Shown here: in pieces, positions 24,946 through 33,736 of the stretch
How the letters are laid out: each line of letters opens with the position of its first letter
How positions within the stretch are numbered: position 1 is the stretch's first letter
Program-made: the position numbers and the translations under genes
The notes under the pieces: model-generated
Database searches by the model: none
What the model was told of the DNA's origin: nothing
The model's input: only the letters and a program-made list of their open reading frames with translations
DNA from: Massilia sp. PAMC28688
GTDB taxonomy: Bacteria; Pseudomonadota; Gammaproteobacteria; Burkholderiales; Burkholderiaceae_D
Reading direction: 5' to 3'
Assembly: GCF_019443445.1 (NCBI RefSeq)
Contig: NZ_CP080378.1
Coordinates: forward strand, 4,588,001-4,652,000
Length of the DNA stretch: 64,000 bases

Positions 24946-26968
24946 ATTCGCCTTCGACAAGTTACGTTTTAATCGGTCCTCGTTTCCGGAACAACTCAGC
25001 GACCTCGCAAGCTGGCCGTCAGTCGATATTTCTGCGCTCTCGGAGGCCGACGCGCTTGTCTTCACTTCGCGCCGCGAGGCAATCGCGCTCTACGTCAACG
25101 AGCCGCTACTTCCGATGAGGACGATTCTGGCGAAGACTGGCGTTGAACCAAAGACCGTCTACCGGTTGATTGACCGATGCCTCGCAAAGCATAGCGATGG
25201 GCGCATCTTCGGGTTTCGCGCGGCAATCCCATATGCGAGGTTAAAGGAGTACGAGCGCGTGCACTCCATCAACCGCGCGCAAGGTTCGCAAGGCGTTGGC
25301 CTTTCCGGTGCGTTCGGCCTCCTACTTCAACAATACCCCTCGCTGGGGGAATACTTGTTGATGGAAGCGAAGAAGCGCCACACGCCGATTACAGGCGCCA
25401 ACGAAGTGCGCAGATCAATCACGCGCATTCACAAGCGCTTCCTCGAGGAGTGCCGCGCCGTAGGGATCAAGCCGAACGAGTATCCGTTGAATCAGGAACT
25501 TGGCGGAAAGCGCTCGCTTTCGGACTACTTCCGGCGCTATGACAGCCGCAATTTCGGGGCGGCCGTAAAAAGCAAGAGCGGTGGGCGCGTGCGTCCCGTG
25601 GCGCCGGAGAACATGGAGCAAGCACCGCCGGCTACACGCGCTTTCGAAGTCGTGGAGTTCGACGGCCATAAGATTGACCTTCGAGTAACGGTGCGCTACA
25701 CCGATCCGCTGGGATACGAACATCTGCTCGAACTGACCAGGATTTGGATCCTCGTTGTGCTGGATATCGCCAGCCGCGCGGTTATTGGATACAAGCTTGC
25801 ATTGTCGAAGGAGTACAACAAAGACGACGTCGCCGGCGCATTCCAGGCCGCACTAACGCCGTTCAGACCGCGCACCTACAAAATTCCAGACCTTGCCATT
25901 CGGAAGGAGGGCGGCTACCCGTCGGCTGTCTATCCAGAAACCGCCCATGCATGCTGGGAGTGGTTGCGGTTCGACGGCGCGAAAAGTCATCTCGCAATCG
26001 ATACGCTGACAAGGCTGACGCAGATCGTCGGCTGCTGGCCCGACAACGGCCCCGCCGGCGAACCGGATGAACGGCCATTCATCGAGCGTTTCTTCGCTGT
26101 GATCGCCAAGAATTTCGCACACCGCCTCCCCGGGACAATGGGGAGCGACCCTAAATCTATCGAGAAGGCTCTGAGCGATCCGAAAGGGGACCTTAGTCTG
26201 CTGGTGGAACTGGACGAGCTCGAAGACATGATCGAAGTGGCCGTTGGCGACTATAACGGCCATGCACACGATGGCGTTTCCGGGCGCACGCCTCTTGAAG
26301 CCATGGGGCAATTGCTGACGCGAAATCAAGGCTTCCTGCGCACGCTGCCGGTGGTAGTACGCCAGAACCTGTGTCTGCTTCAAGAGGCGCGGGTGGTAAC
26401 GATCGTTGGAAGTGCCCAGTCTGGCGTCCGGCCGCATATCAACTTTCTCGATGCCCGCTACACCAGCAATATCCTCTCCAACAGCGCCGGGCTGATCGGA
26501 ACAAAAATACGCATCTACTTTGATGTTCGCGACATCCGAACGGTCAAGGCGTTTTTCGAGGACGGCGCCGAACTAGGCGTGCTGATGGCTGCGGCGCCCT
26601 GGTGCTACACCCCTCATTCCCTGCGCGTGCGACGTGAGATTACGCGACTCAGGCGGCTCGGAAAACTGAGATACAAGGATGGCGACGATGCCGTAGAGGC
26701 ATGGGAAAAATATAAGTGGTCATTGGCGAAGAAAAACAAACGAGCTGCCACTGACCTGGCCAAGGCGCAAACCGAAAACAAGCAACTGCCGCCAAAGCTG
26801 CCCGTACCTGCGCCATCGCTACCGTCACCGCTTGTGCCGGCCACCACCGCGCCCACCGACGACGCCGCAGGTACGCCTGCTCCTTCGGGCAGCACCAACA
26901 CCAACACTACGCCCGCTCAACCGCCCCAAGCGCGCGCGTTAAAAATAAAACGCACCATCACTTTCTAA
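24938..26968 (+). CDS. tnsB: TnsB-like DDE transposase of Tn7-like element 2
   Basis: 676 residues from the ATG at 24938; a GTG at 24917 is possible, but MPEFAFDK matches the vestigial start upstream. Catalytic triad D242 (FEVVEFDGHKIDLR), D346 (LRFDGAKSHLA) and E383 (RPFIERFF), followed by the Mu-type beta domain (SNSAGLIGTKIRIYFDVRDIR). A Pro/Ala/Thr-rich linker ends in ARALKIKRTITF, paralleling the basic tail of copy 1. It is highly similar to copy 1 through the core, but the two are clearly distinct elements. A 16-bp gap separates it from tnsC. Confidence 0.9.
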   Translation: MPEFAFDKLRFNRSSFPEQLSDLASWPSVDISALSEADALVFTSRREAIALYVNEPLLPMRTILAKTGVEPKTVYRLIDRCLAKHSDGRIFGFRAAIPYARLKEYERVHSINRAQGSQGVGLSGAFGLLLQQYPSLGEYLLMEAKKRHTPITGANEVRRSITRIHKRFLEECRAVGIKPNEYPLNQELGGKRSLSDYFRRYDSRNFGAAVKSKSGGRVRPVAPENMEQAPPATRAFEVVEFDGHKIDLRVTVRYTDPLGYEHLLELTRIWILVVLDIASRAVIGYKLALSKEYNKDDVAGAFQAALTPFRPRTYKIPDLAIRKEGGYPSAVYPETAHACWEWLRFDGAKSHLAIDTLTRLTQIVGCWPDNGPAGEPDERPFIERFFAVIAKNFAHRLPGTMGSDPKSIEKALSDPKGDLSLLVELDELEDMIEVAVGDYNGHAHDGVSGRTPLEAMGQLLTRNQGFLRTLPVVVRQNLCLLQEARVVTIVGSAQSGVRPHINFLDARYTSNILSNSAGLIGTKIRIYFDVRDIRTVKAFFEDGAELGVLMAAAPWCYTPHSLRVRREITRLRRLGKLRYKDGDDAVEAWEKYKWSLAKKNKRAATDLAKAQTENKQLPPKLPVPAPSLPSPLVPATTAPTDDAAGTPAPSGSTNTNTTPAQPPQARALKIKRTITF

Positions 26969-26984
26969 CGTAGAGGGGAACTCC

Positions 26985-27962
26985 ATGGCTGTCACCTACA
27001 ACCGCCCAGTACCGTTCGACAGCCATCCGGTGGTCGAACAGACGTACATCGTTCCGACGCCCTCCATCGAAGAAATGTATCTGCGCGTCAAAAAGCTGAT
27101 TCGGCTGCGAATCCCCGGTGGCATCATGTTCGCCCACCCCCGCTTTGGCAAGACATACGGCATACGCTATGTGATGAGTGTCCTCAAGGAGGACTTTCCA
27201 AAGGCCGTTATGCTCAGTTTCGGGTGCCAGATGAAGAAGAATCACTCCGAAGACGCTTTCTTTTCGACGCTGCTCGCCGCTGCGGGCCACCCCGGCGCGC
27301 TGACAGGAAATATAACCAAAAAGCGATCAAAGCTCACCGATAAAATCATGGAACTGGTGGACCATTCGGGTCTTAAATGGCTGGTGATGTTCGCCGATGA
27401 GGCCCAGCGCCTCGATATCATCGAATACGAGTGGTTGCGCGACGTACACGACGAACTTGAGCGTCGCGGCGTGCGCATGATCACGCTGCTCATTGGCCAA
27501 CCGAGCCTGCTCAACCAGAAGAGCGCGTTCCGCATTGGCGGACAGACCCAGATCGTTTCGCGTTTCATGATTGACGAGATGCAGTTTCGGGGACTGCTCA
27601 CAGCCGATGATCTTGCCACCTGCCTGGCCGGTTACGATGATGCCTATTTCCCCGCCAAATCCGACTGGTGCTATACACGATTTTTCCTTCCTGCCGCCTA
27701 CAGCACAGGATTTCGACTAGCCAATCAGGCCGCAGTCTTGTGGGAAGTTTTCATGGAGGCCCATGAAAACGCGCGCTTCAAGCATGATACCGAGATTCCG
27801 ATGCAGTACTTCTCCCGCACTGTCGAAATCGCTCTGCTGGAGAACTACCAGCATGACGATTATGAATTTGTCCTGACGCCGGCGATGTGGCGTAGTGCGG
27901 TTGCGGACTGCAACTTCGTATCGGCCCAGGAAGAGCTGCGCATGGCCATGCTCGACGAGTGA
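26985..27962 (+). CDS. tnsC: TnsC/TniB-like AAA+ ATPase of Tn7-like element 2
   Basis: 325 residues, the same length as copy 1. Walker A HPRFGKT (51-57) again lacks the first Gly of the consensus; Walker B is LVMFADEAQRL. DVHDELERRGVRMITLLIGQPSLLNQKSAF is nearly identical to copy 1. A GAGGGGA ribosome-binding site precedes the ATG. It acts between TniQ and the transposase, marking the target. The stop is 7 bp before the tniQ start. Confidence 0.88.
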   Translation: MAVTYNRPVPFDSHPVVEQTYIVPTPSIEEMYLRVKKLIRLRIPGGIMFAHPRFGKTYGIRYVMSVLKEDFPKAVMLSFGCQMKKNHSEDAFFSTLLAAAGHPGALTGNITKKRSKLTDKIMELVDHSGLKWLVMFADEAQRLDIIEYEWLRDVHDELERRGVRMITLLIGQPSLLNQKSAFRIGGQTQIVSRFMIDEMQFRGLLTADDLATCLAGYDDAYFPAKSDWCYTRFFLPAAYSTGFRLANQAAVLWEVFMEAHENARFKHDTEIPMQYFSRTVEIALLENYQHDDYEFVLTPAMWRSAVADCNFVSAQEELRMAMLDE

Positions 27963-27969
27963 AAAAAAC

Positions 27970-29514
27970 ATGAAGCGAGCCAGAATCGTTGTCGAGACAC
28001 CGTACGTCATCCCAAGTGCCTGGTGCTGGCGGGACGACTGGAACACGGGCTACGACTCCCCTTATGGCTTGTTTTCAAAATTTGCAAGGCTCAACGCCAT
28101 GGGCGCGCGCGAACTGGCAGAGGTCTTTATTGATCGGGACTGCGGCAAACGCGGCTCCATCGTGCGGTTCCCGAAGGTTGACTTGCGTTCGAGCGCGCTG
28201 TTCGACAAGGCGGCATTCGCCAAGCATTTGCGCCTGGACCCTAATGCAATTGAGCATGCATTCGTCGTCGAACGACTGGTAAACCGGCGGCGCCGCTCCA
28301 GTGACGTCTTGCGCTGGTGCGCGAGGTGCGCCCGCTACGGATTTCACTCAGCCACGTATCAACTTGATTTGATCAGCGCCTGTCCCGTTCACAGCCTTGC
28401 GCTGCGCTCGCGCTGCCCGCGCTGCCGTTCTGAGATCCCTTACATTCTTACTCACGCCGTGTTCGCCGAACCGTTCTGCTGCCCGTCGTGTTCCTTCGAC
28501 CTTGCTCCCAGTCTGCGCGAGGTGCGCCCGCCCTCGCTCAAGCTGCGCGGGAAGGAGGAGGGGTGGATTGACAACTTGGTGAGCCTCTTCGTCGCCGAGG
28601 ACGAGATGGTACCAGTGAGGCTGGAACTGAACCGCAAGCGCAAGTTTCTCGGCATCGGGGAGTTCGCGATATCGCACGCGGACTGGCGCCGCCTCGAGTC
28701 CGAATATACCGGTTTTGTTCGGCAAGTGGTCGGGGTGCTCGAGGCCGAGCGCCCGGGCGTCCAGCTGGTGCTCCCTTTGGGGCCGCTCTCGGTGTCAACC
28801 AAGCGCTTTAGCGGGAAGACCAAGCTAATCCAGGTGAAAAGTGTCAGGCGTTACAAGTCAGACGACGTTCCGATCGATCAAAAAACGTCGGCGCAAGTAA
28901 AGCGTGCGTGGGATGGCAAGATGCGGGCAAGCTACGCCGTCTATAGCGGCGTCAGGCGTTCCCTGTGGCGCCATGTCGTGCATGATCACCAAACGTGCAT
29001 CACAAGCGCGGCGGCGCATTTCTGGTGGAACATGGACGGCGAGTCAACCGCAGCATTTTGCCCGGTTGCCGAAGCATTTATCCGGTGGCGCATGCACTGG
29101 GAATCCTGCGGAACGCCCCGCTACTTATTTGCTCCCATGCGAAAAGACCCCATGGGGCTCGGCGCATGGCTGGGCGCCGAGGCCCCGATCTGCCCTCCCG
29201 GGTGGACCACGGACTCGGAGCAGTGGGTGTCGGATCACGTTCTTGGAAGCCACTGTCTGGGCAGTTTCTGGGAGTTTCTCGAAAAAGCGATCGCCAACGC
29301 GAAACGCAACAAGATCGCCTGGAGCAAGCATTCCCATACGGGGCGCTACACTTCTTATTGGGCGGTGACCGGCCGTGACACGAGAGCGTGCCCGGTCCGC
29401 ATTTACGAGCAGGTGCGGCCCCCGTCCGCTCTCGCCGCGGTGCTTGCCAACCTTTCCCATAACGATCAACACCGAAAAGATCATCAGTCTCTTCTCGCGG
29501 CGATTGTTCGATAA
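27970..29514 (+). CDS. tniQ: TniQ/TnsD-like target selector of element 2
   Basis: 514 residues from the ATG at 27970; the longer frame from 27895 would overlap tnsC. N-terminal PSAWCWRDDWNTGYDSPYGLFSKFARLNAMGARELAE matches TniQ proteins. Zinc-binding clusters: LRWCARCARYGFHSATYQ, CPVHSLALRSRCPRCRSEIPY and FCCPSC. The C-terminal ~300 residues are only loosely similar to copy 1 (shared RRSLWRHVVHDHQTCITSA / RRRLWRKQLGTHKRCAITA, and WAVTGRDTRACPVRIYE / WAVTGSDCRDEPARLYT). This fits a different attachment site. It ends the operon. Confidence 0.83.
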   Translation: MKRARIVVETPYVIPSAWCWRDDWNTGYDSPYGLFSKFARLNAMGARELAEVFIDRDCGKRGSIVRFPKVDLRSSALFDKAAFAKHLRLDPNAIEHAFVVERLVNRRRRSSDVLRWCARCARYGFHSATYQLDLISACPVHSLALRSRCPRCRSEIPYILTHAVFAEPFCCPSCSFDLAPSLREVRPPSLKLRGKEEGWIDNLVSLFVAEDEMVPVRLELNRKRKFLGIGEFAISHADWRRLESEYTGFVRQVVGVLEAERPGVQLVLPLGPLSVSTKRFSGKTKLIQVKSVRRYKSDDVPIDQKTSAQVKRAWDGKMRASYAVYSGVRRSLWRHVVHDHQTCITSAAAHFWWNMDGESTAAFCPVAEAFIRWRMHWESCGTPRYLFAPMRKDPMGLGAWLGAEAPICPPGWTTDSEQWVSDHVLGSHCLGSFWEFLEKAIANAKRNKIAWSKHSHTGRYTSYWAVTGRDTRACPVRIYEQVRPPSALAAVLANLSHNDQHRKDHQSLLAAIVR

Positions 29515-29778
29515 GTTCAAGATCGTCGTTCGGCGTAAAAGCCAAATTTTCGGCCCCGGGAAGTGAGCTGCCGGAGCGGGGCCGGTAACCCAGTGCAACC
29601 GCTCACATTGCTCGGCTCTGCTCGTCCTTATCCCATATTAGTTTGGTCGGCAGCTGTTTCATGAGAATTGACCTGGGTTATCGGATGAGAAGTGCGGTGG
29701 GGCGAAAGGCAAACAACGGAAATCGGCAATCATGTCAACCACCGCATGGATCGGCGGGCCACGATCTCAAACCGGCCA
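29515..29778. other. gap after tniQ of element 2
   Basis: 264 bp. I see no gene, and no copy or reverse complement of the putative TnsB sites, so this is not obviously the far end of the element. It separates the transposition operon from the minus-strand regulator gene. Confidence 0.3.
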
Positions 29779-30024
29779 TTATGGCCTAAGAAGTTCGAAC
29801 GTCTCTACGCTAAGCGCTATTGCAATTTTCTCCACATTATCTAGGGAAATATTGCGTACTTCGCGCTCGACGTGAGCAATGAAGGTCCGGTGGAGATTAG
29901 CTTCAAACGCCAGCATCTCTTGTGTCCAATTTCGTTCCGCTCGCAACCGTACTAAGTTTTTCGCCAAAAGTGCGCGAGCGCGCGGCCGATCTAGCGTTGT
30001 TGAGCTTGTGCCTATCTTTACCAT
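29779..30024 (-). CDS. XRE-family (Cro/C1-type) transcriptional regulator
   Basis: 81 residues from the ATG at 30024. LLAKNLVRLRAERNWTQEMLAFEANLHRTFIAHVEREVRNISLDNVEKIAIALSV is a complete five-helix HTH_3 domain, and almost nothing else is present. Small solo regulators of this kind often control nearby defence or transposition genes. It is divergent from the two unknown genes that follow and may repress them from the shared 200-bp region. The alternative is regulation of the tns operon. Confidence 0.75.
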   Translation of the reverse strand: MVKIGTSSTTLDRPRARALLAKNLVRLRAERNWTQEMLAFEANLHRTFIAHVEREVRNISLDNVEKIAIALSVETFELLRP

Positions 30025-30092
30025 AACCACAAGTTTCAGCGGAGAGAGCTTTTAAGTCAGCCGCGTTTGAGTCACAATGTCGAGTATTTTTC

Positions 30093-30120
30093 GCTGCCCG
30101 CTGCCCGCTGCCCGCTGCCC
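30093..30120 (+). repeat. heptamer tandem repeat (GCTGCCC)x4
   Basis: Four exact copies of GCTGCCC followed by a degenerate GCCGCCA, located 113 bp upstream of the preferred start of the next gene and within its longer alternative frame. A 7-bp unit changes the reading frame or promoter spacing when copy number changes, so it could be a switch. With only four copies this may also be simple low-complexity sequence. Confidence 0.5.
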
Positions 30121-30232
30121 GCCGCCAGACGCGATAATGAGCGCGCCAACGGCAATTCATTCTCTTCGGTGGGCATCGGACGTCGCACAGCAAGCCGCCG
30201 TTCGCCCCCTACAATCACGACTCGCTCATACC

Positions 30233-31282
30233 ATGTCATTTACAAAAATCAGCGAACTCACCGCCACCGAGTTTATCGGCCTTGCGTTCGCCCAGTTTGG
30301 CCACCGCAGGTATACCATCGCCGTCCTTACACACTATCTTTCTTCAATCCTTGCCGATTCTTTCAAGGTAGGGCACGTAAAGGATGTCGAAGGTCTGAAC
30401 CGGATTGCCTTGGAGAACGGACTTGTCCGCATGTCGGAGGGGAGGAACGGTGGGGTTGGGTTTGAGGTCACCGAGCAGGGTGTAGAGGACGCTGCGGAAA
30501 TCGAACTTCCCCGCAGCAAGTTCGAGCAGCATGCAGTAATGCATGAAGAGCGAAGCCGTGAGGCAAACGCCAACGCTGGACCAGTGTTCGATGCGTTGCT
30601 CCGCGCCGCTCCGGAGAAGGACGTGCACGGTCGGGCCTTCATCGAAAAAGTTTTAAAACATTGGCTGACACACGGCTGGCTATCAAGCAGACAGGTGGGA
30701 GCAATCGCACGGATTGGTGCGCGGTACGGCCAATTTATCCAAGAGCGGCACTATATTGGAAACGCCCTGGAAGTGTGGACCACCCCGTATGTTCAAAAGC
30801 TAAATGAGCAGCGGGCAGCTGATCAGGCCGCCTATCATGCGCGGATCCTTGTGGAGCGTGAGCGAAAGGCAGAGGAGGAGCGAACAAAGATGGCAGTTCG
30901 GGACGAGAATCGCAGGGCTCGAGCCGCCATCATGGAAATCGAAATGGCCGGCGGCTTGGCCGAGCTAGATGCTTTGGTATCCGCCGTATTTCCGAATGCC
31001 AACGGCAAGAAGGCCGCGAAGGCATTGGCATTTGTCGGAAGTGGCTCGAAAGAACTTCGAGCTTGCACCGCTATGGTGGCTTTTTGTCAGCCGCCTTCAT
31101 CGGTGTGGAAACCGTCTGGGAATAGGCAGCAACCTGACGCCCAATCCGATGTGTGGAAGACGCTTGTCGCGCATGAATCATGCCGGGCAATCATTGAGCG
31201 CCATGAACGCGCAGGCATCTTAGCGAAACCCGGCATCGGTGCTGCAGACGGCAGCGAACAACAAGAGCTGACAAGTGTATGA
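30233..31282 (+). CDS. unknown protein with winged-helix-like N-terminus and charged coiled coil
   Basis: 349 residues from the ATG at 30233; the frame is open to 30077, but that extension is translated repeat and low-complexity sequence. I do not recognise the family. Residues 1-90 (LTATEFIGLAFAQFG, LNRIALENGLVRMSEGRNGGVGFEVTEQG) look like a compact helical or winged-helix domain. Residues ~195-250 are strongly charged (LVERERKAEEERTKMAVRDENRRARAAIMEIEMAGGL) and probably form a coiled coil. There is no signal peptide or membrane segment and no nuclease motif that I can see. The stop overlaps the next gene by four bases (ATGA), so the two products are coupled and may form a complex. Confidence 0.65.
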   Translation: MSFTKISELTATEFIGLAFAQFGHRRYTIAVLTHYLSSILADSFKVGHVKDVEGLNRIALENGLVRMSEGRNGGVGFEVTEQGVEDAAEIELPRSKFEQHAVMHEERSREANANAGPVFDALLRAAPEKDVHGRAFIEKVLKHWLTHGWLSSRQVGAIARIGARYGQFIQERHYIGNALEVWTTPYVQKLNEQRAADQAAYHARILVERERKAEEERTKMAVRDENRRARAAIMEIEMAGGLAELDALVSAVFPNANGKKAAKALAFVGSGSKELRACTAMVAFCQPPSSVWKPSGNRQQPDAQSDVWKTLVAHESCRAIIERHERAGILAKPGIGAADGSEQQELTSV

Positions 31283-31857
31283 AAACAGAAATTGACGAGA
31301 GCATAGATTTAGCGATAGTCCCGTCGTGCAAACACGAGCATGTGACATGGAACACTCGACTGCCCGTTTTGGAGCAAGCGGAAATTATGGGGGCTCTACG
31401 AGCGGCCGGGTTGCCGCTTGCATATATGGAGGCCAGTGAAGGGGAGAGTCCTCGGAGTGAGATAGTTTGTGTCGCGGAAGTGCGTGAAGAGGTGGTCCAC
31501 GCGCTGGTGGCCACGCCTTCGGGGCTAGTCTATCGTTTCCAGCCAGCGCCGTTCGAACTCACATTTTGGGCTTTCGCCGCGCGCCATTATTATTGGGTTA
31601 CGTTTTCATTGGCCGATCGGGCGCACGTCAGTACCCTGACCGGTGTTCCCGTAAAAACGATGAAGGGCCGGACGTTCTCGCGTTGTAGCTCAGGCTTGAG
31701 CAATGTCCCGCTTAACGCACTTTTAGCCGAGCTGAACGCGGCAACACCAACTTTGCCACGCCTTGTGGACCGGTATATGGATTCAGACCACATCGTTCGA
31801 ACAAAAAGCCTGATCGGTGAGACCCCCGGCAACGCAGGTAGATCCGCCGTCGGTTGA
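31279..31857 (+). CDS. unknown protein, translationally coupled partner
   Basis: 192 residues, family not recognised. It is soluble, with aromatic-rich central strands (LVYRFQPAPFELTFWAFAARHYYWVTFSLADR) and a conserved-looking VKTMKGRTFSRCSSGLSNVPLNALLAELN stretch. It starts in the ATGA overlap with the preceding gene. These two genes and the divergent XRE regulator are the only cargo after the second Tn7-like module, which makes a defence or regulatory pair plausible but unproven. Confidence 0.6.
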   Translation: MKTEIDESIDLAIVPSCKHEHVTWNTRLPVLEQAEIMGALRAAGLPLAYMEASEGESPRSEIVCVAEVREEVVHALVATPSGLVYRFQPAPFELTFWAFAARHYYWVTFSLADRAHVSTLTGVPVKTMKGRTFSRCSSGLSNVPLNALLAELNAATPTLPRLVDRYMDSDHIVRTKSLIGETPGNAGRSAVG

Positions 31858-32075
31858 TTAGTCAAGAATTATACCCAGCCAATAATTCACAATAATTCTA
31901 TCGAAGCCTCGTTATTGCGTTGCTTGCCCGTCACGTTAGCGCGTGAACGCGACTTTTTTTAGACAAAAGAGCATGACGCCTCCCGGACAATCCGACGAAA
32001 CATTATTTAATAATAAATATTGATATACTATTGCTGCGATCCTATGGGGCCGAATAAGTTCACGACAAAGGCATT
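31858..32075. other. AT-rich gap with possible terminator
   Basis: 218 bp. A short inverted repeat (CGCGT/ACGCG, 31940-31951) is followed by seven T (31954-31960). It could terminate the upstream operon, although the loop would be very small. The stretch at 31985-32035 is strongly AT-rich (AATAATAAATATTGATATACTATT) and may hold the promoter of the truncated vgrG. Confidence 0.4.
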
Positions 32076-32600
32076 ATGAGCGCACTACTGACCGAAAGAA
32101 TCGCAACGGCTCTCGCGCAGTTTGCCAGCGGAACCCGGTTATACGCACTGCGCGTGGGTGACCGCCCCGACGGAAGCGATTCGGTCGAGTTCCTGGTGGA
32201 AGCTTTCGCCGCCGACGACGCCGTGCAAGGCATCGGCGGGCGCGACGTGATCGTGGTCTCCACCGATGCCCACATAGCGCTGGTACCCTTATTGGGTCAG
32301 CCGGCCAGCCTGGAAGTGAGCTTGGCCGACGGTACCCGCACCAGCTTCGCCGGCGACATCAGCGAAGTGGCCATGTTGGGCAGCGAAGGCGGTCTGGCGC
32401 GCTACCGCCTGCGCCTGTCGCCCTGGATGTGGCGCTTGAGCCAGGTGCGCAACAGCCGCGTCTGGCAAGACAAGACCGTGATCGAGATTGTCGAAGACGT
32501 GTTCGCGCCGTACGGCGCCGTGGTTAAGTGGCGCTGGAGCGACGAGACCGGCCCGTTCATGGCGATTGGCATCCAGACAGCAACGGGCCGCGTCGAACAG
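32076..32600 (+). pseudogene. vgrG (type VI secretion tip protein) 5' fragment
   Basis: About 170 residues match the N-terminus of VgrG: LTERIATALAQFASGTRLYALRV, VVVSTDAHIALVPLLGQPASLEVSL and GLARYRLRLSPWMWRLSQVRNSRVWQDKTVIEIVEDVF. Full VgrG proteins have 600-900 residues, so more than two thirds is missing. Homology stops near 32570-32600, where the sequence changes to an RND-pump fragment in another frame; the frame itself stays open to 32702 with unrelated residues. No other type VI gene is nearby, so this is a rearrangement scar. Confidence 0.8.
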
Positions 32601-32604
32601 CTCC

Positions 32605-32919
32605 ACCCGAAGCGCCTTGAGCGTTTCGGCGTTGATGCGTTCTTCCATCGTGCCGTTCGCGCTGGCGGGAGGCCTGTGGCTGCTGTGGCTGCTTGGGCAT
32701 AACGTTTCGGTGGCCAGCGAAGTCGGCATCATTGCGCTAGCCGAGGTGTCGGCCGAGTTCGGTGTGGTCATTGGCGCGGGAACCAAGTCCGAGGTTAGGC
32801 AGCTGCTTGCTGCCCCGATGCTGGGCGGCATGATCAGGGCGTCGTTGCTGTCAATGTCCCTGGTGCCGGCGGTGTACATGATGTTGTTCCGGGCGCGCCT
32901 GCACATGCGGTCGTCCTAA
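32605..32919 (+). pseudogene. 3' fragment of a CusA/CzcA-type RND pump, internally deleted
   Basis: The frame reads SSIVPFALAGGLWLLWLLGHNVSVASEVGIIALAEVSAEFGVVIGAGTKSEVRQLLAAPMLGGMIRASLLSMSLVPAVYMM. This resembles the last transmembrane helices of heavy-metal RND pumps (VPFALVGG, GFIALAGVAAEFG, AAPMVGGM). Sequence between the EFGVV and SEVRQ blocks appears deleted, because in intact pumps they are separated by about 60 residues. It is not part of the intact pump at 41768-45400. It joins the vgrG fragment without any IS at the junction. Confidence 0.65.
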
Positions 32920-33369
32920 CCTGCTAACCAACCCCGGTAGCATTCAGAATCGGATCGGGCGTTTTCACTGTTGGCAGTACGTGACAAGGTGCCGGTGCGA
33001 TGCCGGCCAGGTAACCGCCATTATCGCCAGCACTTACGGTAGGGAGGCTGTGCGGATTTTCGGTGCCTTGATAACAGGCACGTGACTGGCACATTACTTT
33101 CTTGTTATTTATGCGGTTTTAGCCGTACTGCCATGCATTACCAATGATCACGCGCTTGCGAAGCGTTATTATTGGCATCTCACTCCGAAGGCACTTTTTA
33201 TGCGCTGGCTCGTGACTTTAATTCATGGGCAAGACAAGTTTCAGCTTTAGCGCCGTACGGTTACGAATACACGCTGGCTTGCTTTAAAAGTTTGCAGCGG
33301 CCCGACGTTACTTTAATGGGAAGTTTCAAAATACGACCTATTACACGGACAAACAAGAAGGGAATTACT
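32920..33369. other. 450-bp regulatory gap before the copper operon
   Basis: No gene is supported. It contains the cop box at 33093-33108, about 260 bp before copC, which is the start of a plus-strand run of copper genes. A longer alternative reading of copC from 33172 has no signal-peptide logic and is rejected. Confidence 0.4.
33093..33108 (+). promoter_or_regulatory. candidate CopR box upstream of copCD
   Basis: ATTACTTTCTTGTTAT matches the box before copR (ATTACATTTTTGTTAT) at 14 of 16 positions. It is one of four related boxes in the island, each placed before a copper transcription unit. Binding by the CopR encoded at 49072 is inferred. Confidence 0.55.
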
Positions 33370-33735
33370 GTGAATACGAAGAATTTCGTTCTCATCCTCA
33401 GCCTGGCAATCGGTAGCGTGGCAACTAGCTTGGCGTACGCCCACGCCAAAGTGGAAACCGCCGAACCGAAGGCCGACAGCGAACTGAGCCAGCCGCCGAA
33501 AGAGATCAGGCTTCATTTCAGCGATACGCTGGAACCTGCCTTTACCAAAATTGTCTTGTTCGATGCTAAAAACGTCGCGATCAAACTGCCGAAAGCGGTT
33601 GTCGATAAAGCCGACGCCAAGACGGTGTCGGCCCAGCTTCCAATGCTTCGCGCCGGACAGTACCTGGTCCGCTGGTCAACCATGACCCGCGACAGCCACA
33701 AGGTGAAGGGGGAATACCGCTTCAAGGTCAAATAG
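33370..33735 (+). CDS. copC: CopC, periplasmic copper-binding protein
   Basis: 121 residues from a GTG at 33370 with AAGAAGGGAA upstream. The signal peptide is clear (LILSLAIGSVATSLAYAHA, cleaved after about AYA). The mature protein begins HAKVETAEPKADSELSQPPKEIRLHFSD, the standard CopC start whose N-terminal His is a Cu(II) ligand. The later Cu-site part is WSTMTRDSHKVKGEYRFKV. CopC binds copper in the periplasm and works with the membrane protein CopD, whose gene follows one base after the stop. Confidence 0.93.
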   Translation: MNTKNFVLILSLAIGSVATSLAYAHAKVETAEPKADSELSQPPKEIRLHFSDTLEPAFTKIVLFDAKNVAIKLPKAVVDKADAKTVSAQLPMLRAGQYLVRWSTMTRDSHKVKGEYRFKVK

Positions 33736-33736
33736 C

